In this document: positions 31,112-41,749 of the stretch, one piece after another
How positions within the stretch are numbered: position 1 is the stretch's first letter
How the letters are laid out: every line of letters starts with the position of its first letter
Source of the DNA: Denitromonas halophila
GTDB taxonomy: Bacteria > Pseudomonadota > Gammaproteobacteria > Burkholderiales > Rhodocyclaceae
Length of the DNA: 64,000 nucleotides
Direction of reading: 5' to 3'
NCBI RefSeq assembly: GCF_007625155.1
Contig: NZ_VMNK01000005.1
Coordinates: forward strand, 62,001-126,000
Notes under the pieces: model-generated
The model's database searches: none
What the model was told of the DNA's origin: nothing
What the model saw: the letters and a program-made list of their open reading frames with translations, nothing else
Translations under genes and position numbers: made by a program

Positions 31112-31212
31112 GATTTACCCCTTGCCTGACGGATTGCACTCTTTAGGTGCGCTTGTTTGTTCGGGATGGTAGTCGATTGCGTGGCACGGGGGAAGCGGGA
31201 ACCCCCTATCCA

Positions 31213-34200
31213 TCACGTTGCCAGCTCAACGCGCTCACGACTGCCGTCGGAGAACACGAGCATCGCCCTGGCCGCGCACGCCGGGAACATCGCCGATACC
31301 GCGCGGCAGTAATCCTGCATTTGCTGTCGATACTTCGCCATCAGCTGCGGCTCCGGGTGCCCGCTCTTGTAGTCAATGACCCAAGCATCACCGCCGCGCA
31401 GCACCAGCCGGTCGATCCGGCCGAGACGCCCCGCGTCGTCGATGATCTCTACTTCGTTATAGGCCTGATCGAACTGCGCGGGGTCGAAAAAGCACTGCAG
31501 ATCCGGCGCCTTGAGAATCGCCTCGGCGGCGCTGCGCACGGCCTCATCGACCGCCTCCGGCAAGTTCGCACCAGGGGTGGTGGCCGCCTCAATCAGCGCA
31601 TGCATCGCCGTGCCAAAATCCATCGCCTGACTGGCCTCAGGCACGGGAACCCGCTCACCCACCGGTGTCACCGCCGGCGCGATCGGGATCTCAACGGCGC
31701 CCACCGGCGTCTCCACCACCGGCGCCTGAATGCGCGCAACGCTGCCGTAAACCTCACCAGCGTCCAGATCGTCGAGCGCCCGACGCAAGCGACCGTAGTA
31801 GGTCTGCGACGCGTCGCCCCGTGCTTCGCTGCCGCTGGCGACAAAAATCTGCTCGGCGCGGGTGATCGCGACATACAGCAGATTCAGGGTTTCACGCTCG
31901 CGGGCCGCCGCTTCGGATTCAAATATTGCCGCCCTCGCCCGCCCGGCCAACGCCGTGGTGGCGTGCAACGAGAAGTGCGTCGGCCGCGGTGCCCCGGCCG
32001 GCCAGTCGATCAGCGGCTGATAACTGTCGGGCCGCACATGTGTATTGTTGGCATCGATCAGCCACACCACTGGCGCTTCAAGCCCCTTGGCACCGTGGAT
32101 GGTCATGATGCGCACCCGCCCCTGCGAGGCACCATCGATCAGCGCGCCCTCATCGGGCGCCTCGTCATCGCCGGCGCGACCGAGGCGCTGCAGTTCATCC
32201 ACAAAGCGCGGCAGGCTCGGGTAACGCCCGCCATCCACACTCAGTGCAAGCGCCAGAAAGGCCTCGAGGTTGGCGGCCACGCCCGCCCACATCGGCGGCG
32301 GTACGCGGCGGCGATAGGCGGCCATCACGTCGGCCTGATGGTAGATCCGGTCAAGCAGATCATGCACCGGCAAGTGCGCCGCCAAAGCCATCCAGTCCGA
32401 CAGCAGCTCGACCACCGGCGCCAGCACGGCCGCGTGCGGCCCTGCGCTGGCCGCCACGGCACGCAGCCGCGCCCACCAATCGCCGTCCGGCTCGGCCGCC
32501 AGCGCCAGCAAGGCCGCGTCGCTGACATCGAACCAGGGGGCGCGCAGACAATGCGCCAGCGCCAGATCGTCCGACGGCGTGGTCAGGAAGCGCAGCAGTG
32601 CGGTCAGATCAGCCGCCTCCAGCGTGGACAGCAACTGGCCACGGCTGACGCTCAGATACGGCACGCCCGACTCGCGCAGTGCCCGCTCGTACTCGGGCAG
32701 AATGCCGCGCGTGCGGGTCAGGATCAGTACATCGCCCCACTGCATGGGGCGCGCGCCAGCGCTGCCGTCGATGGCGCGATCGCCCACCCAGTCAAACAAG
32801 GTCGACACCATCACCTGCGCTTCCTGGCGACGGGCAAGGTTCTCGCGCACGCGCCGAGCCACCCTCAGCGGGTCGCGCAGGCTGCCGTCATCAATCTCAT
32901 CGGCCAGCCCGGGAGCGCTCACCAGCGCGGGCAGGCACACCATCCCTTCGCGCCCGGTGCGCCGCGCCGCCTGCTCGGCAAAGCCCACAAACGCGGGCTC
33001 TTTGACGAACAATGCATTGACCACCTCCACCACCGCCGGCGCATTTCGCCAGGTGTGGTTGTTGGGCAGACGGACCGCGTCGAAGCCGGCCGCCAGCCAC
33101 TCGGCCGCGTGGTTGAAAATGCGGTAATCGGCACGGCGAAAACGGTAGATGGACTGCTTCGGGTCGCCGACCAGAAAAATCGACGGCCGATACGTATCCG
33201 CCTCATAGGCTGCCAGCCAGGCCAGCAAAATGCGCCACTGCACCGGGTTGGTGTCCTGGAACTCGTCGAGCAGCAGGTGCCGGTAGCGCGCGTCGAGTCG
33301 CGCTTGCAGATACGGCGCGCGGTCCACATCGTCGAGCAGACGATCGACCTCGATCTCCAGATCGGCGTAGTCCATCACCCTGCGCTGTCGCTTGAAGGCT
33401 TCAAACTCGGTCAGCAGCGCGGTGCCGGCGGTCAGCGCCGCGACGTTGAACGCCAGCACGCGCAACTCCAACCGGGCGGCAACACAATCAAGCACGACCG
33501 TGGCGAGCGATTCATGCAGACCCAGCAGATCCATCTCGCCCGCCTCGCCCAGCCGCCCCGCCTGTGCCTTGGACGCCTTGCGGGCGCGCACCGTCCCTTT
33601 CTCGGTCAGAAAAACCGGCACCAGCGCCTCGAAGCGCGCCGCGTCGTCCACGATTGCGAGCGCATCGATCAAGGCGTTGGCCACTTTCTGATCAGACGCC
33701 GTGTTCTTGCCAAGGTGCGCGGCATAGCGCTGGAGCCGCGCCACCAGATCCGGCGCGGCAAAGAACATCGCCAGCGCCTCGGCGTCGGACGACACGTCTG
33801 CCGCGGCGTGCATGTCGGCCAACACGGATTCAAGCGGCGCGCCGTTGGCAAACACTTGCCATTCGCCCCGCCGCGACACAAAGGCGTCGAGCAGGCTTCG
33901 GGTGTTGTTGCTGCCGAACAGCATGTAGAGCTGACCAAGCGACATGGCCGCCGGGCCGTCCGGGGCCTCGGCGCAGCGCCGCGCGAACAGGGCCCAGGCC
34001 TCGTCCATCAGCGGGCCTTCGGCCTCGGCCAGGGTAAAGCCCGCCAAGCCGGCGTTGAAACTGGCACCCGACAGGATGCGACCGAACCAGCCGTGAAAAG
34101 TGGTAATGGTGATTGCCGGGCTGGCCTGCTCGACCGTTTCGATCAGCCCGCGCGCCCGCGGCAACACGGCGAGTGCCTCGGCAGCATCGAGCCCCCGCGC

Positions 34201-34452
34201 TTCGAGGAAGGCGCAGGCCGCCGCATCATCCAGCCGCGCCAGTTCGCGCAGCCACAAGCGCAGCCGCGCCTCGATCTCGCGCGCCGCCTTGCGGGTGTAG
34301 GTAATGGCGAGGATGTCGCCCGGGCGCGCGCCGGTGAGCAGAATGCGCAAGATGCGCGACACCAGCAGCCAGGTCTTGCCGCTGCCGGCACAGGCTTCGA
34401 CAACCACGCTGCGCGCCGGGTCGAGCGCCTGACGAACGAAGGGCTCAGTCAT
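31213..34452 (-). CDS. addA: AddA-like UvrD-family helicase-nuclease
   Basis: The 1079-residue protein processes double-strand DNA ends for recombination. The N-terminus has Walker A VVEACAGSGKTWLL (about 16-29); later come TYTRKAAREIEARL (motif Ia), LLLDEFQDTNPVQW (Walker B), FLVGDPKQSIYRFRRAD (III), IMTIHGAKGLEAPVVWL and LLYVAITRAEQIFVASG (VI). The C-terminus carries a PD-(D/E)XK nuclease core (GRIDRLVLRGG then WVIDYKSG). It overlaps addB by 8 bases. AddA and RecB share this layout; the adjacent AddB-like gene decides for AddA. Confidence 0.92.
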   Translation of the reverse strand: MTEPFVRQALDPARSVVVEACAGSGKTWLLVSRILRILLTGARPGDILAITYTRKAAREIEARLRLWLRELARLDDAAACAFLEARGLDAAEALAVLPRARGLIETVEQASPAITITTFHGWFGRILSGASFNAGLAGFTLAEAEGPLMDEAWALFARRCAEAPDGPAAMSLGQLYMLFGSNNTRSLLDAFVSRRGEWQVFANGAPLESVLADMHAAADVSSDAEALAMFFAAPDLVARLQRYAAHLGKNTASDQKVANALIDALAIVDDAARFEALVPVFLTEKGTVRARKASKAQAGRLGEAGEMDLLGLHESLATVVLDCVAARLELRVLAFNVAALTAGTALLTEFEAFKRQRRVMDYADLEIEVDRLLDDVDRAPYLQARLDARYRHLLLDEFQDTNPVQWRILLAWLAAYEADTYRPSIFLVGDPKQSIYRFRRADYRIFNHAAEWLAAGFDAVRLPNNHTWRNAPAVVEVVNALFVKEPAFVGFAEQAARRTGREGMVCLPALVSAPGLADEIDDGSLRDPLRVARRVRENLARRQEAQVMVSTLFDWVGDRAIDGSAGARPMQWGDVLILTRTRGILPEYERALRESGVPYLSVSRGQLLSTLEAADLTALLRFLTTPSDDLALAHCLRAPWFDVSDAALLALAAEPDGDWWARLRAVAASAGPHAAVLAPVVELLSDWMALAAHLPVHDLLDRIYHQADVMAAYRRRVPPPMWAGVAANLEAFLALALSVDGGRYPSLPRFVDELQRLGRAGDDEAPDEGALIDGASQGRVRIMTIHGAKGLEAPVVWLIDANNTHVRPDSYQPLIDWPAGAPRPTHFSLHATTALAGRARAAIFESEAAARERETLNLLYVAITRAEQIFVASGSEARGDASQTYYGRLRRALDDLDAGEVYGSVARIQAPVVETPVGAVEIPIAPAVTPVGERVPVPEASQAMDFGTAMHALIEAATTPGANLPEAVDEAVRSAAEAILKAPDLQCFFDPAQFDQAYNEVEIIDDAGRLGRIDRLVLRGGDAWVIDYKSGHPEPQLMAKYRQQMQDYCRAVSAMFPACAARAMLVFSDGSRERVELAT

Positions 34453-37117
34453 CGTGATAGTCCTTGCGGCACAGGCCACGCACGCTGCAGTAGTCGCAAA
34501 CGCTGCCGACGCCATTGGCCGTCATCGCCGCGCCCTCGCCCATGCGTTCAAACAGATCGGTGAGCCGCGCCACATGGGCTGCCGCGGCCGCGGCCGGGTC
34601 GTCAAGCGCCCAGGTGTCAACGCGATCGCCATCAAGCGCCACATAGCCAGCCTGTGCGACGGCTTCGTCCATCAAGGCGGCGTAAATTGCCAACTGCCCG
34701 TCCTCCGGGTCTTTCACCGCCCGACGTAGCGAGGCGGTGTCGCGGGCCTTGTAGTCGAGCACCGCCAGCGCGCCATCTGCCCCGCGGTCGATCCGGTCAA
34801 GCCGCCCCTTGAGCGTCAATGTGTCGCCATCGGCCAATAGGAGCGCGCGGCGCAGACTGCGTTCGGATTCGGCGTAGCGCCAACCCGATTGCTCGCGGCT
34901 GCGCTGCCAGGCGAGGTAGTCACCCATGCGTTTTCGCCAGCGCAGCAGCCAGGCGGTTTCAAGGAAGTTGGCCTTCACCCGCTCGCCGAACACGGCCTGG
35001 GTCTCGGCCTCCAGTGCGGCGAGCAAAGTGTCGTCGTCCACGTCGGAAATCACCGGGAAGCGCGTGTGAAAGCGCTCGAGCACCGAGTGCACAAACTGGC
35101 CGTAGTCGCGCTTCTCCATGGCTTCGCTGACCTCGCCCGCCTCGTCCAGCCCGAGCACGTTGCGCGCGAAATACTGATACGGGCAGCTCACCAGCGAGGC
35201 ATAACCGTAGGCGGTGATGGACGCCGGGCGTTGCGCGCGCGGCACGACGGGCCCCGGCACCGCTTGGCCCTGGTGTGTCGCGTGGACCGGCGGCATGGGC
35301 GGCGCGGGTTGAATCAGCGGCCGGCCAAAACGCATCGCGTGCGCCAGATCGAGAATCTCCAGCTCGGCGGCCAGCGGCCCCGGGTCGCCATCGCGCAACT
35401 GCTGCCACGAAAACACCACCCGCCCACAGCCGGCGATCAACATCGTCAGGTCGTCGCGCAGGCGTTGCAGGCCGTCGGCACGGCCGGGCAGGCCGAGGTC
35501 CTGACGGACGCCGTCGTGCACAAAAATGGCGCGGCGATCTTCTGCCGCCAGTTGAACGGCGTCGGCGCCGACCACTATCGCCACATCGAAATGCCGCAGG
35601 CGGCAAGCCGGCAAGTGGGTCATCACCACCGGGCTGCGGATGCTGCGATCGCGGAACAAGGCCGCGTCCAGCTCGCTATCGAGCCAGTCGCGCCACTCTT
35701 CGAAACTCAGCTCACAGCCTTCGTCGTGCAAGGCCTCGACATGGTCGACGAAACTCTCCAGCAGGGTCTGACCGGCGGCGTCCGCCAATAAAGCATCGGT
35801 AGCGTCGAGCGCTGTCAGCAAGGCGCGCAGGCGCTTCAGCCACACTTGCGGCGCCGCCGGTTGCATGGAAAAGCCGCGGCAGGCGTCGCTCAAAATGGAG
35901 ATCAGCGCGAGCGCGTCAGGCTGCGCACTGAGTTTGGCGGCAATCGGCGCCAGGCCGGTGACCACGTGTTCGTCGAGGATCACCCGTTCGATCGCCAGCA
36001 CGGCGCGCTGCCGTTGTTCGGCGGGCATGGCCGAGAACACGAAAGGCGATTTGCACAGATCGAGCACATCGCGCCAATACGCCGAGCGAGCCAGCACTTC
36101 GAGCGCGACATCGACCAGCGCGGCGGCGCGCGTGGTGGAGAGTTTCCAGCCGGATTCATCCTCAACCAGAATGCCGTCGCGTTCGAGCAGCGCACGCGCA
36201 CGTCGTGCCGCCATGCGGTCTACCGCCACCAGCGCAATCGATTCGGCGCCCTCTGCCAATGCCTTGCGCACATGATGCGCAACGGTGTGCGCCTCATGCT
36301 CCAGCGCATCGACGCCAATGATCTGCACCCGCGCATCCAGCGCACCTTCCTCTGTCACCGCAGCCACCCGTGTCTGCAAGGGCAACGTCCCGGTCGACGG
36401 CCAGGCGGCGTCGAGCATGCTTAGCAGCGGCGTGGCCGCCACGCTGCGATCCGCCTGACACAGCACGACCGCGGCCCGTTCGGCATGGCTTTGGAGCCAG
36501 GCATGGAGGGGGGCCGACAAGGCCCCCTCGGCGATCACCAGCAAGGGCGTGGGTGAGGTGGCCGTCCATTGCGCCGCACCGAGCAAACGCGCCGCCCGGC
36601 GCGATGGGGCACCCTGGGTTTCGGCATACCAGAGCTGGTGCACTACGGCCGCTTCAAAGCGCAGCACCTCGGTATTGCGGGCACCGTAGGCCGCAGCAAG
36701 CTGCGCCGCCAGCGCATCCTCACTGGCGGCCAGACCGGCGCCCTGTTCCGTCAGCTCATCAAAGAGCGCGATGAATTCTTCGCACAGCGCCCACAAATTG
36801 CCCTGCTCAAACCAGCCGCGCGCGCGCAGTTGCTGATACAGCGCGAACTGACGGCGGGTGTCCGACAGCGGCGAAAACGCGGCCGCCCAAGGCGCCAGAT
36901 GCACTTGCAGGGTTTCGACCGGCGACAACAGCAGGCTGCGGCCCGCTGCGCGACGCAGCGCCTGCTTGAAGGCCGGCGCCATCATCAGATTGGGAACGAC
37001 CACCCGCCAGCCAGTCAGATCCGGCCCCGGCACACGGTCAATCAGGGATCGGGCGCAACGGTCAATGAAATCCGGCCCCGGCGCAAAACGATAATGAGTG
37101 AGCCCGGAACCGGTCAT
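34445..37117 (-). CDS. addB: AddB-like PD-(D/E)XK nuclease with Fe-S cluster motif
   Basis: The 890-residue partner of the helicase. The last 270 residues hold a nuclease domain (LTLKGRLDRIDRG, then LAVLDYKARD) framed by four cysteines: one in SLVSCPYQYFARNVLGL and three in CDYCSVRGLC, the AddB iron-sulfur arrangement. The N-terminal region is helicase-like but I see no intact Walker A, where FAPGPDFIDRCA stands, as in the alphaproteobacterial AddB type. Translation is coupled to addA. The ferredoxin gene lies 9 bases upstream. Confidence 0.87.
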   Translation of the reverse strand: MTGSGLTHYRFAPGPDFIDRCARSLIDRVPGPDLTGWRVVVPNLMMAPAFKQALRRAAGRSLLLSPVETLQVHLAPWAAAFSPLSDTRRQFALYQQLRARGWFEQGNLWALCEEFIALFDELTEQGAGLAASEDALAAQLAAAYGARNTEVLRFEAAVVHQLWYAETQGAPSRRAARLLGAAQWTATSPTPLLVIAEGALSAPLHAWLQSHAERAAVVLCQADRSVAATPLLSMLDAAWPSTGTLPLQTRVAAVTEEGALDARVQIIGVDALEHEAHTVAHHVRKALAEGAESIALVAVDRMAARRARALLERDGILVEDESGWKLSTTRAAALVDVALEVLARSAYWRDVLDLCKSPFVFSAMPAEQRQRAVLAIERVILDEHVVTGLAPIAAKLSAQPDALALISILSDACRGFSMQPAAPQVWLKRLRALLTALDATDALLADAAGQTLLESFVDHVEALHDEGCELSFEEWRDWLDSELDAALFRDRSIRSPVVMTHLPACRLRHFDVAIVVGADAVQLAAEDRRAIFVHDGVRQDLGLPGRADGLQRLRDDLTMLIAGCGRVVFSWQQLRDGDPGPLAAELEILDLAHAMRFGRPLIQPAPPMPPVHATHQGQAVPGPVVPRAQRPASITAYGYASLVSCPYQYFARNVLGLDEAGEVSEAMEKRDYGQFVHSVLERFHTRFPVISDVDDDTLLAALEAETQAVFGERVKANFLETAWLLRWRKRMGDYLAWQRSREQSGWRYAESERSLRRALLLADGDTLTLKGRLDRIDRGADGALAVLDYKARDTASLRRAVKDPEDGQLAIYAALMDEAVAQAGYVALDGDRVDTWALDDPAAAAAAHVARLTDLFERMGEGAAMTANGVGSVCDYCSVRGLCRKDYHDD

Positions 37118-37126
37118 GGTGCGAGT

Positions 37127-37450
37127 TCAGCGCTCAAGCAGGTGACGCTTTTCCTTTACCTTCGCCCACTCCTCGGCGTCGGACAACGCGTCCTTGCGCT
37201 CGATGATCGGCTTCCACTGCTTGGACAGTTCGGCATTGATGGCGATGAATTCCTGCTGATCGTCCGGCACATCGTCTTCCGCGTAGATCGCCTCTACGGG
37301 GCACTCGGCGACACACAAGGTGCAGTCAATGCATTCGTCCGGATCGATCACCAGAAAGTTGGGGCCTTCGCAAAAACAATCGACCGGGCACACGTCCACG
37401 CAGTCGGTGTATTTGCATTTGACACAGGCTTCGGTCACTACATAAGTCAT
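37127..37450 (-). CDS. fdxA: Seven-iron ferredoxin FdxA
   Basis: A 107-residue [3Fe-4S][4Fe-4S] electron carrier. The first half holds the cysteine pattern [21 protein letters not shown] and the second [16 protein letters not shown]; the C-terminal extension of about 40 residues is typical for the FdxA/Azotobacter type. The electron partner is unknown. It lies 9 bases before addB, so the two may be co-transcribed. The 250-base gap to trxA holds only the divergent promoters; I see no gene there. Confidence 0.95.
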   Translation of the reverse strand: MTYVVTEACVKCKYTDCVDVCPVDCFCEGPNFLVIDPDECIDCTLCVAECPVEAIYAEDDVPDDQQEFIAINAELSKQWKPIIERKDALSDAEEWAKVKEKRHLLER

Positions 37451-37718
37451 GATTCGAATCTCTCCATTGTTGCAATTGCGCCACAGCGGCTGACCGGGGG
37501 CAGATATCCCTCAGCGCGAACTATAGCGCGGCACGTACCCCCTACGTCACGAAACGCGACGGACAATGCGGGCAGTTTGCTTGACGTTCGCCGTGGCTTG
37601 GCATAACTTTCTTCTCACAACCGCACTCGATACGCCATCTGCGCGTGTCGTTTCGTCTGAATCGGCCTGAACGGCCCTGTCTGATCAAACCAGTCATCAC
37701 TCCCTGATGCGAGGAACC

Positions 37719-38045
37719 ATGAGCGAGCATATCCATTACGTCACCGACGGCACCTTCGATGCCGAGGTCCTGCAATCCGCGACCCCCGTCCTGCTGGACT
37801 ACTGGGCCGAATGGTGCGGCCCTTGCAAGATGATTGCGCCGATTCTTGACGAGGTGGCCAAGGAATACGAAGGCAAACTGAAAGTCGCCAAACTCAACAT
37901 CGACGAGAACCAGGACACCCCCGCCAAGTTCGGCATCCGGGGCATCCCGACGCTGATGCTGTTCAAGGGCGGCAACGTTGAAGCCACCAAGGTCGGCGCC
38001 CTGTCCAAGTCGCAATTGACGGCCTTCATTGACAGCAACCTCTGA
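37719..38045 (+). CDS. trxA: Thioredoxin 1
   Basis: A 108-residue disulfide reductant with the active-site WCGPC in [16 protein letters not shown] and the cis-Pro loop [15 protein letters not shown] 37719 ([10 protein letters not shown]) has GAGGA upstream; the frame starts 12 bases earlier without a better site. A trxA-rho pair is standard in proteobacteria. Confidence 0.97.
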   Translation: MSEHIHYVTDGTFDAEVLQSATPVLLDYWAEWCGPCKMIAPILDEVAKEYEGKLKVAKLNIDENQDTPAKFGIRGIPTLMLFKGGNVEATKVGALSKSQLTAFIDSNL

Positions 38046-38196
38046 TCGGGCTAGATTCCGCTCACTTCCCGCGACGCCCTGAATTCGGGCGCCCAGCCCC
38101 TCCCCCGGCGTCGCGGTTGCACATTCCCTTCTGCGGTCCTCCGTTATCACGGCTTCCGGCCCGTCGTTTTTCTCCTTCCCCATCCAGTAGATCACC

Positions 38197-39453
38197 ATGC
38201 AACTTTCGGAGCTCAAGAACCTCCACGTCAGCCAATTGCTTGAGATGGCTCAAGAGAATGGCATTGACGGCGCCAATCGCCTGCGCAAGCAGGAACTCGT
38301 ATTCGCGCTACTGAAAAACCGCGCCAAGAAAGGCGAGCCGATTTTCGGCGACGGCGTGCTCGAAGTGCTGCCCGACGGCTTCGGCTTCCTGCGCTCACCC
38401 GAGGCTTCCTACCTGGCCGGGACGGACGATATCTACGTGTCGCCCTCGCAGGTACGTCGCTTCAACCTGCACACCGGCGACACCATCGAGGGTGAGATTC
38501 GCACTCCAAAGGATGGCGAGCGCTACTTTGCGATGGTGAAAGTCGACAAGATCAACGGCGAGCTGCCCGAGGCATGCAAGCACAAGATCCTGTTCGAGAA
38601 CCTCACGCCGCTGCACCCGACGGCCTGCCTGGAACTCGAACGCGACATGAAGGGGGGCGAAAACGTCACCTCTCGCATCATCGACATGATCGCGCCCATC
38701 GGCAAAGGTCAGCGCGGTCTGCTGGTCGCCCCGCCAAAAACCGGTAAAACGGTGATGTTGCAGCACATCGCCCACGCCATCACCGCCAACCATCCCGACG
38801 TCGTCGTCATCGTGTTGCTCATCGACGAGCGCCCCGAAGAAGTGACCGAGATGCAGCGTTCGGTGAAAGGCGAAGTGGTCGCCTCCACCTTCGACGAACC
38901 GGCCTCGCGTCACGTACAAGTGGCCGAGATGGTCATCGAAAAGGCCAAACGCCTGGTCGAGCACAAGAAAGATGTGGTCATCCTGCTCGACTCGCTGACC
39001 CGCCTCGCCCGCGCCTACAACACCGTGGTGCCCGCCTCCGGCAAGGTGCTCACCGGGGGTGTGGACGCCAACGCGCTGCAAAAGCCCAAGCGCTTCTTCG
39101 GCGCCGCACGCAACATCGAAGAAGGCGGTTCGCTGACCATCATCGCCACCGCGCTGATCGACACCGGCAGCCGTATGGACGATGTGATCTACGAAGAATT
39201 CAAGGGCACCGGCAACATGGAACTGCACCTCGACCGCCGCATGGCCGAGAAGCGGGTCTATCCGGCCATCAACGTCAACCGCTCCGGCACGCGCCGCGAA
39301 GAGTTGCTGATGAAAGCCGACGTACTACAAAAAATCTGGGTGCTGCGCAAACTGCTCTACGGCATGGACGACATCGACGCGATGGAATTCCTGCTCGACA
39401 AAGTGCGCCAGACCAAGAGCAACGGCGAGTTCTTCGACGCCATGCGTCGCTGA
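38197..39453 (+). CDS. rho: Transcription termination factor Rho
   Basis: The 418-residue hexameric RNA translocase. It has an N-terminal OB-fold RNA-binding domain ([23 protein letters not shown]), Walker [15 protein letters not shown] near residue 175, Walker [17 protein letters not shown] and the R-loop/Q-loop region. The roughly 150-base leader after trxA is rich in C and T near the start codon, compatible with the autogenous Rho-dependent attenuation known in E. coli; that is inference. Confidence 0.98.
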   Translation: MQLSELKNLHVSQLLEMAQENGIDGANRLRKQELVFALLKNRAKKGEPIFGDGVLEVLPDGFGFLRSPEASYLAGTDDIYVSPSQVRRFNLHTGDTIEGEIRTPKDGERYFAMVKVDKINGELPEACKHKILFENLTPLHPTACLELERDMKGGENVTSRIIDMIAPIGKGQRGLLVAPPKTGKTVMLQHIAHAITANHPDVVVIVLLIDERPEEVTEMQRSVKGEVVASTFDEPASRHVQVAEMVIEKAKRLVEHKKDVVILLDSLTRLARAYNTVVPASGKVLTGGVDANALQKPKRFFGAARNIEEGGSLTIIATALIDTGSRMDDVIYEEFKGTGNMELHLDRRMAEKRVYPAINVNRSGTRREELLMKADVLQKIWVLRKLLYGMDDIDAMEFLLDKVRQTKSNGEFFDAMRR

Positions 39454-39475
39454 TCTTTCGCTGCCATCGCCGCGC

Positions 39476-39502
39476 AAAACGCCACCTTCGGGTGGCGTTT
39501 TT
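39476..39502. terminator. Bidirectional terminator between rho and LysR gene
   Basis: An 11-bp stem (aaaacgccacc / ggtggcgtttt) with a ttcg tetraloop, followed by T on the plus strand and with an A-run ahead that serves the minus strand. It lies between two convergent genes. Confidence 0.9.
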
Positions 39503-39519
39503 ATTGGCCAGCCCGCCGA

Positions 39520-40416
39520 TCACGCGCCCTCGCTGACCTGCGCCAACACGTCCAGAAATCCCGCCAGCAAGGGGCTGACCGGCCCCTCAGCCACGGCCAC
39601 CGACAGCGAAAACACCGCCGCCGGATCCCGAATCGGCACATAGCGCGCGCGCGGAATATGCACACATTCGAGCTGCGCCGGCAGCAAGGCGATGCCCAGC
39701 CCCGCCGCAGCCAGCCCGATCTGGGTGGTGGCCTCACGCGCGGTCTGAACAATGCGCGGCGCGAACCCCGCGTTACGACACAGCTGCTGAAGCACCCCCG
39801 GCAGGCCGGTGCCGACATCCGGCGGGAAAACGATGAAGCCCTCATCGCGTAAATCGGCCATGTTCACCGCATCACCAGTCACGGCGGGGTGCCCGGCGTG
39901 CATGACCAGACGCAGCGGATCGCGCCCGATCTCTCTCAACACCACGCCATCGCTCGCCATGCTTGCCGTGTGGCGCACAAAGCCCACATCCAGCCCACCC
40001 TGACCGATTGCCACAAATTGCTCGCGGGTGAACATCTCGCGCAGTTGCAGATCCACTGCCGGAAAGCGCGCACGATAGCTGCGCAGCACATCGCCCAACA
40101 CCGCGCTGTACGGCATTGACGCAGTGAAGCCGACCCGCAAGCAGCCAGCCTCGCCGCGCGCCACCCGACGCACCTCCTCGGCCGCGCTATCGGCGTCATC
40201 CAGCAGACGCCGTGCGCGCTCAAGCAGGCGTTGGCCTGCATCGGTCAAGCTGACTTTGCGCTTGCTGCGAATGAACAAAGCCGCGCCCAACTCATCTTCC
40301 AGCGCGCGGATCTGCATCGACAGCGGAGGCTGTGCCATATGCAGGCGCGCTGCTGCACGGGTGAAGTTCAGCTCTTCGGACACGGCCACGAAGTAGCGCA
40401 GGCGACGCAGATCCAT
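39520..40416 (-). CDS. LysR-family regulator, CatM/BenM-like group
   Basis: A 298-residue regulator with an N-terminal winged helix (MDLRRLRYFVAVSEELNFTRAAARLHMAQPPLS) and a periplasmic-binding-like effector domain. The HTH resembles the CatM/BenM/CbnR branch. It is divergent from an MFS gene with about 100 bases between, the classic LysR arrangement, so it probably controls that transporter. The effector is unknown. Confidence 0.9.
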   Translation of the reverse strand: MDLRRLRYFVAVSEELNFTRAAARLHMAQPPLSMQIRALEDELGAALFIRSKRKVSLTDAGQRLLERARRLLDDADSAAEEVRRVARGEAGCLRVGFTASMPYSAVLGDVLRSYRARFPAVDLQLREMFTREQFVAIGQGGLDVGFVRHTASMASDGVVLREIGRDPLRLVMHAGHPAVTGDAVNMADLRDEGFIVFPPDVGTGLPGVLQQLCRNAGFAPRIVQTAREATTQIGLAAAGLGIALLPAQLECVHIPRARYVPIRDPAAVFSLSVAVAEGPVSPLLAGFLDVLAQVSEGA

Positions 40417-40519
40417 TCATATCTCCAGCGTATCAATTACGCCTTAAATATATATTGGACGTCGATTTTCTGCCGACTTAGGATGGCGCCTCCTCTCACG
40501 CGCGAGTAACACCGCCTTC

Positions 40520-41749
40520 ATGTCACTTCGCAATCACACCGACACCCCAGGCAATGATGAGTTTCTTCATGCCGGCACCCGCCCCTATCGCCTGGCGAAT
40601 CTGGCCATGTTTCTGGGCGGCTTTGCATGTTTTGCAATGCTCTATGGCACTCAGCCGCTACTGCCCTTGCTGTCGCAAGTTTTCAATACCTCGGCGACCG
40701 AGGTCAGCCTGTCGGTGTCGGTCAGCACCGGGGCGCTGGCCCTCGCGCTGATCCCGGCCAGTCTCCTCTCGGACCGCTTTGGCCGCGGCACCATGATGAC
40801 GTTCTCGCTGGTTCTGGCCGCCGTGCTGTCGCTGCTCTGCCCCTGGGTCAGCACCTTCAATGAGCTGCTCGTGCTGCGCGCGCTGCTGGGTGTCGCACTG
40901 GCGGGCCTGCCCGCCGCCGCCATGGCCTACCTGGGTGAAGAAGTGGCGCCGAACGCTCAGGGCCGCGCGATGGGGCTCTACATCGCCGGCAACGCCTTTG
41001 GCGGGATGAGTGGCCGCTTTCTGACCGCCTGGGTCACAGACCACTTCGACTGGCAGACCGGCTTGCTGGTGCTCGGCGTCCTCGGCGCCATCGCCGCGCT
41101 GGCCTTCTGGTTTGGCCTGCCCGCCTCCCGCCATTTCCAGCGCCGCTCCATTTCTCCCGCCAAAGTGCTGGCGGACGCCAAGAACCTGATGCACGACGCC
41201 GGCCTGCCCTGGCTGTTTCTGAGCGCCTTTTTGTTGATGGGCTGCTTCGTCGGGCTTTACAACTTCGTCACCTTCCGCCTCGTCGCACCGCCCTTCGAAC
41301 TCGGCCAGACCGCCATTGGCGGCATCTTTTTGCTTTACCTGGTTGGCACCTGGAGTTCGGCCTGGGTCGGACAACTGGTGGACCGCATCGGCCGCCGCCA
41401 GGTGTTGTGGATGATGGCGTCCCTGATGCTACTCGGTGTGCTCGTCACGCTGCCCACAAACCTGGCCACCGTCATCATCGGCATCGCGATCTTCACTTTC
41501 GGTTTTTTTGGCGCCCACACCACCACCAGCGGCTGGGTCAGCCGGCGCGCCGGGCCCAGCCGAGCACTCGCCGCGGCGGTCTATCTTTCCAGCTACTACC
41601 TCGGCAGCAGCCTGCTTGGCACCGCGGTGGGTTTTGCCTGGGACGCCGGTCTGTGGATCGGCGTCGTCATCAGCCTGAGCCTGCTGTTGATCGCAATGCT
41701 CGCCATCGCGTTCCACCTGTCGCAGCTTCCGAGATCCGCTGCGGCATAG
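40520..41749 (+). CDS. MFS transporter, YnfM/arabinose-efflux-like
   Basis: A 409-residue 12-helix transporter. It shows the MFS motif A-type loop SLLSDRFGRGTMM between helices 2 and 3 and the matching VGQLVDRIGRRQVLW in the second half, near-identical in layout to YnfM-type drug/metabolite exporters. The ORF starts at ATG 40520 with no strong ribosome site. Substrate unknown; regulation by the divergent LysR gene is likely. Confidence 0.87.
   Translation: MSLRNHTDTPGNDEFLHAGTRPYRLANLAMFLGGFACFAMLYGTQPLLPLLSQVFNTSATEVSLSVSVSTGALALALIPASLLSDRFGRGTMMTFSLVLAAVLSLLCPWVSTFNELLVLRALLGVALAGLPAAAMAYLGEEVAPNAQGRAMGLYIAGNAFGGMSGRFLTAWVTDHFDWQTGLLVLGVLGAIAALAFWFGLPASRHFQRRSISPAKVLADAKNLMHDAGLPWLFLSAFLLMGCFVGLYNFVTFRLVAPPFELGQTAIGGIFLLYLVGTWSSAWVGQLVDRIGRRQVLWMMASLMLLGVLVTLPTNLATVIIGIAIFTFGFFGAHTTTSGWVSRRAGPSRALAAAVYLSSYYLGSSLLGTAVGFAWDAGLWIGVVISLSLLLIAMLAIAFHLSQLPRSAAA

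Noticed and set aside
31147-34563. Long plus-strand open frame of more than 1,000 codons opposite addA
   Set aside because: It mirrors a recognised helicase-nuclease gene; its translation is Arg/His/Gly-rich with no motif, as expected for an antisense frame in GC-rich DNA.
37542-38216. Minus-strand frame over trxA
   Set aside because: It is the shadow of thioredoxin; the WCGPC gene on the plus strand is certain.
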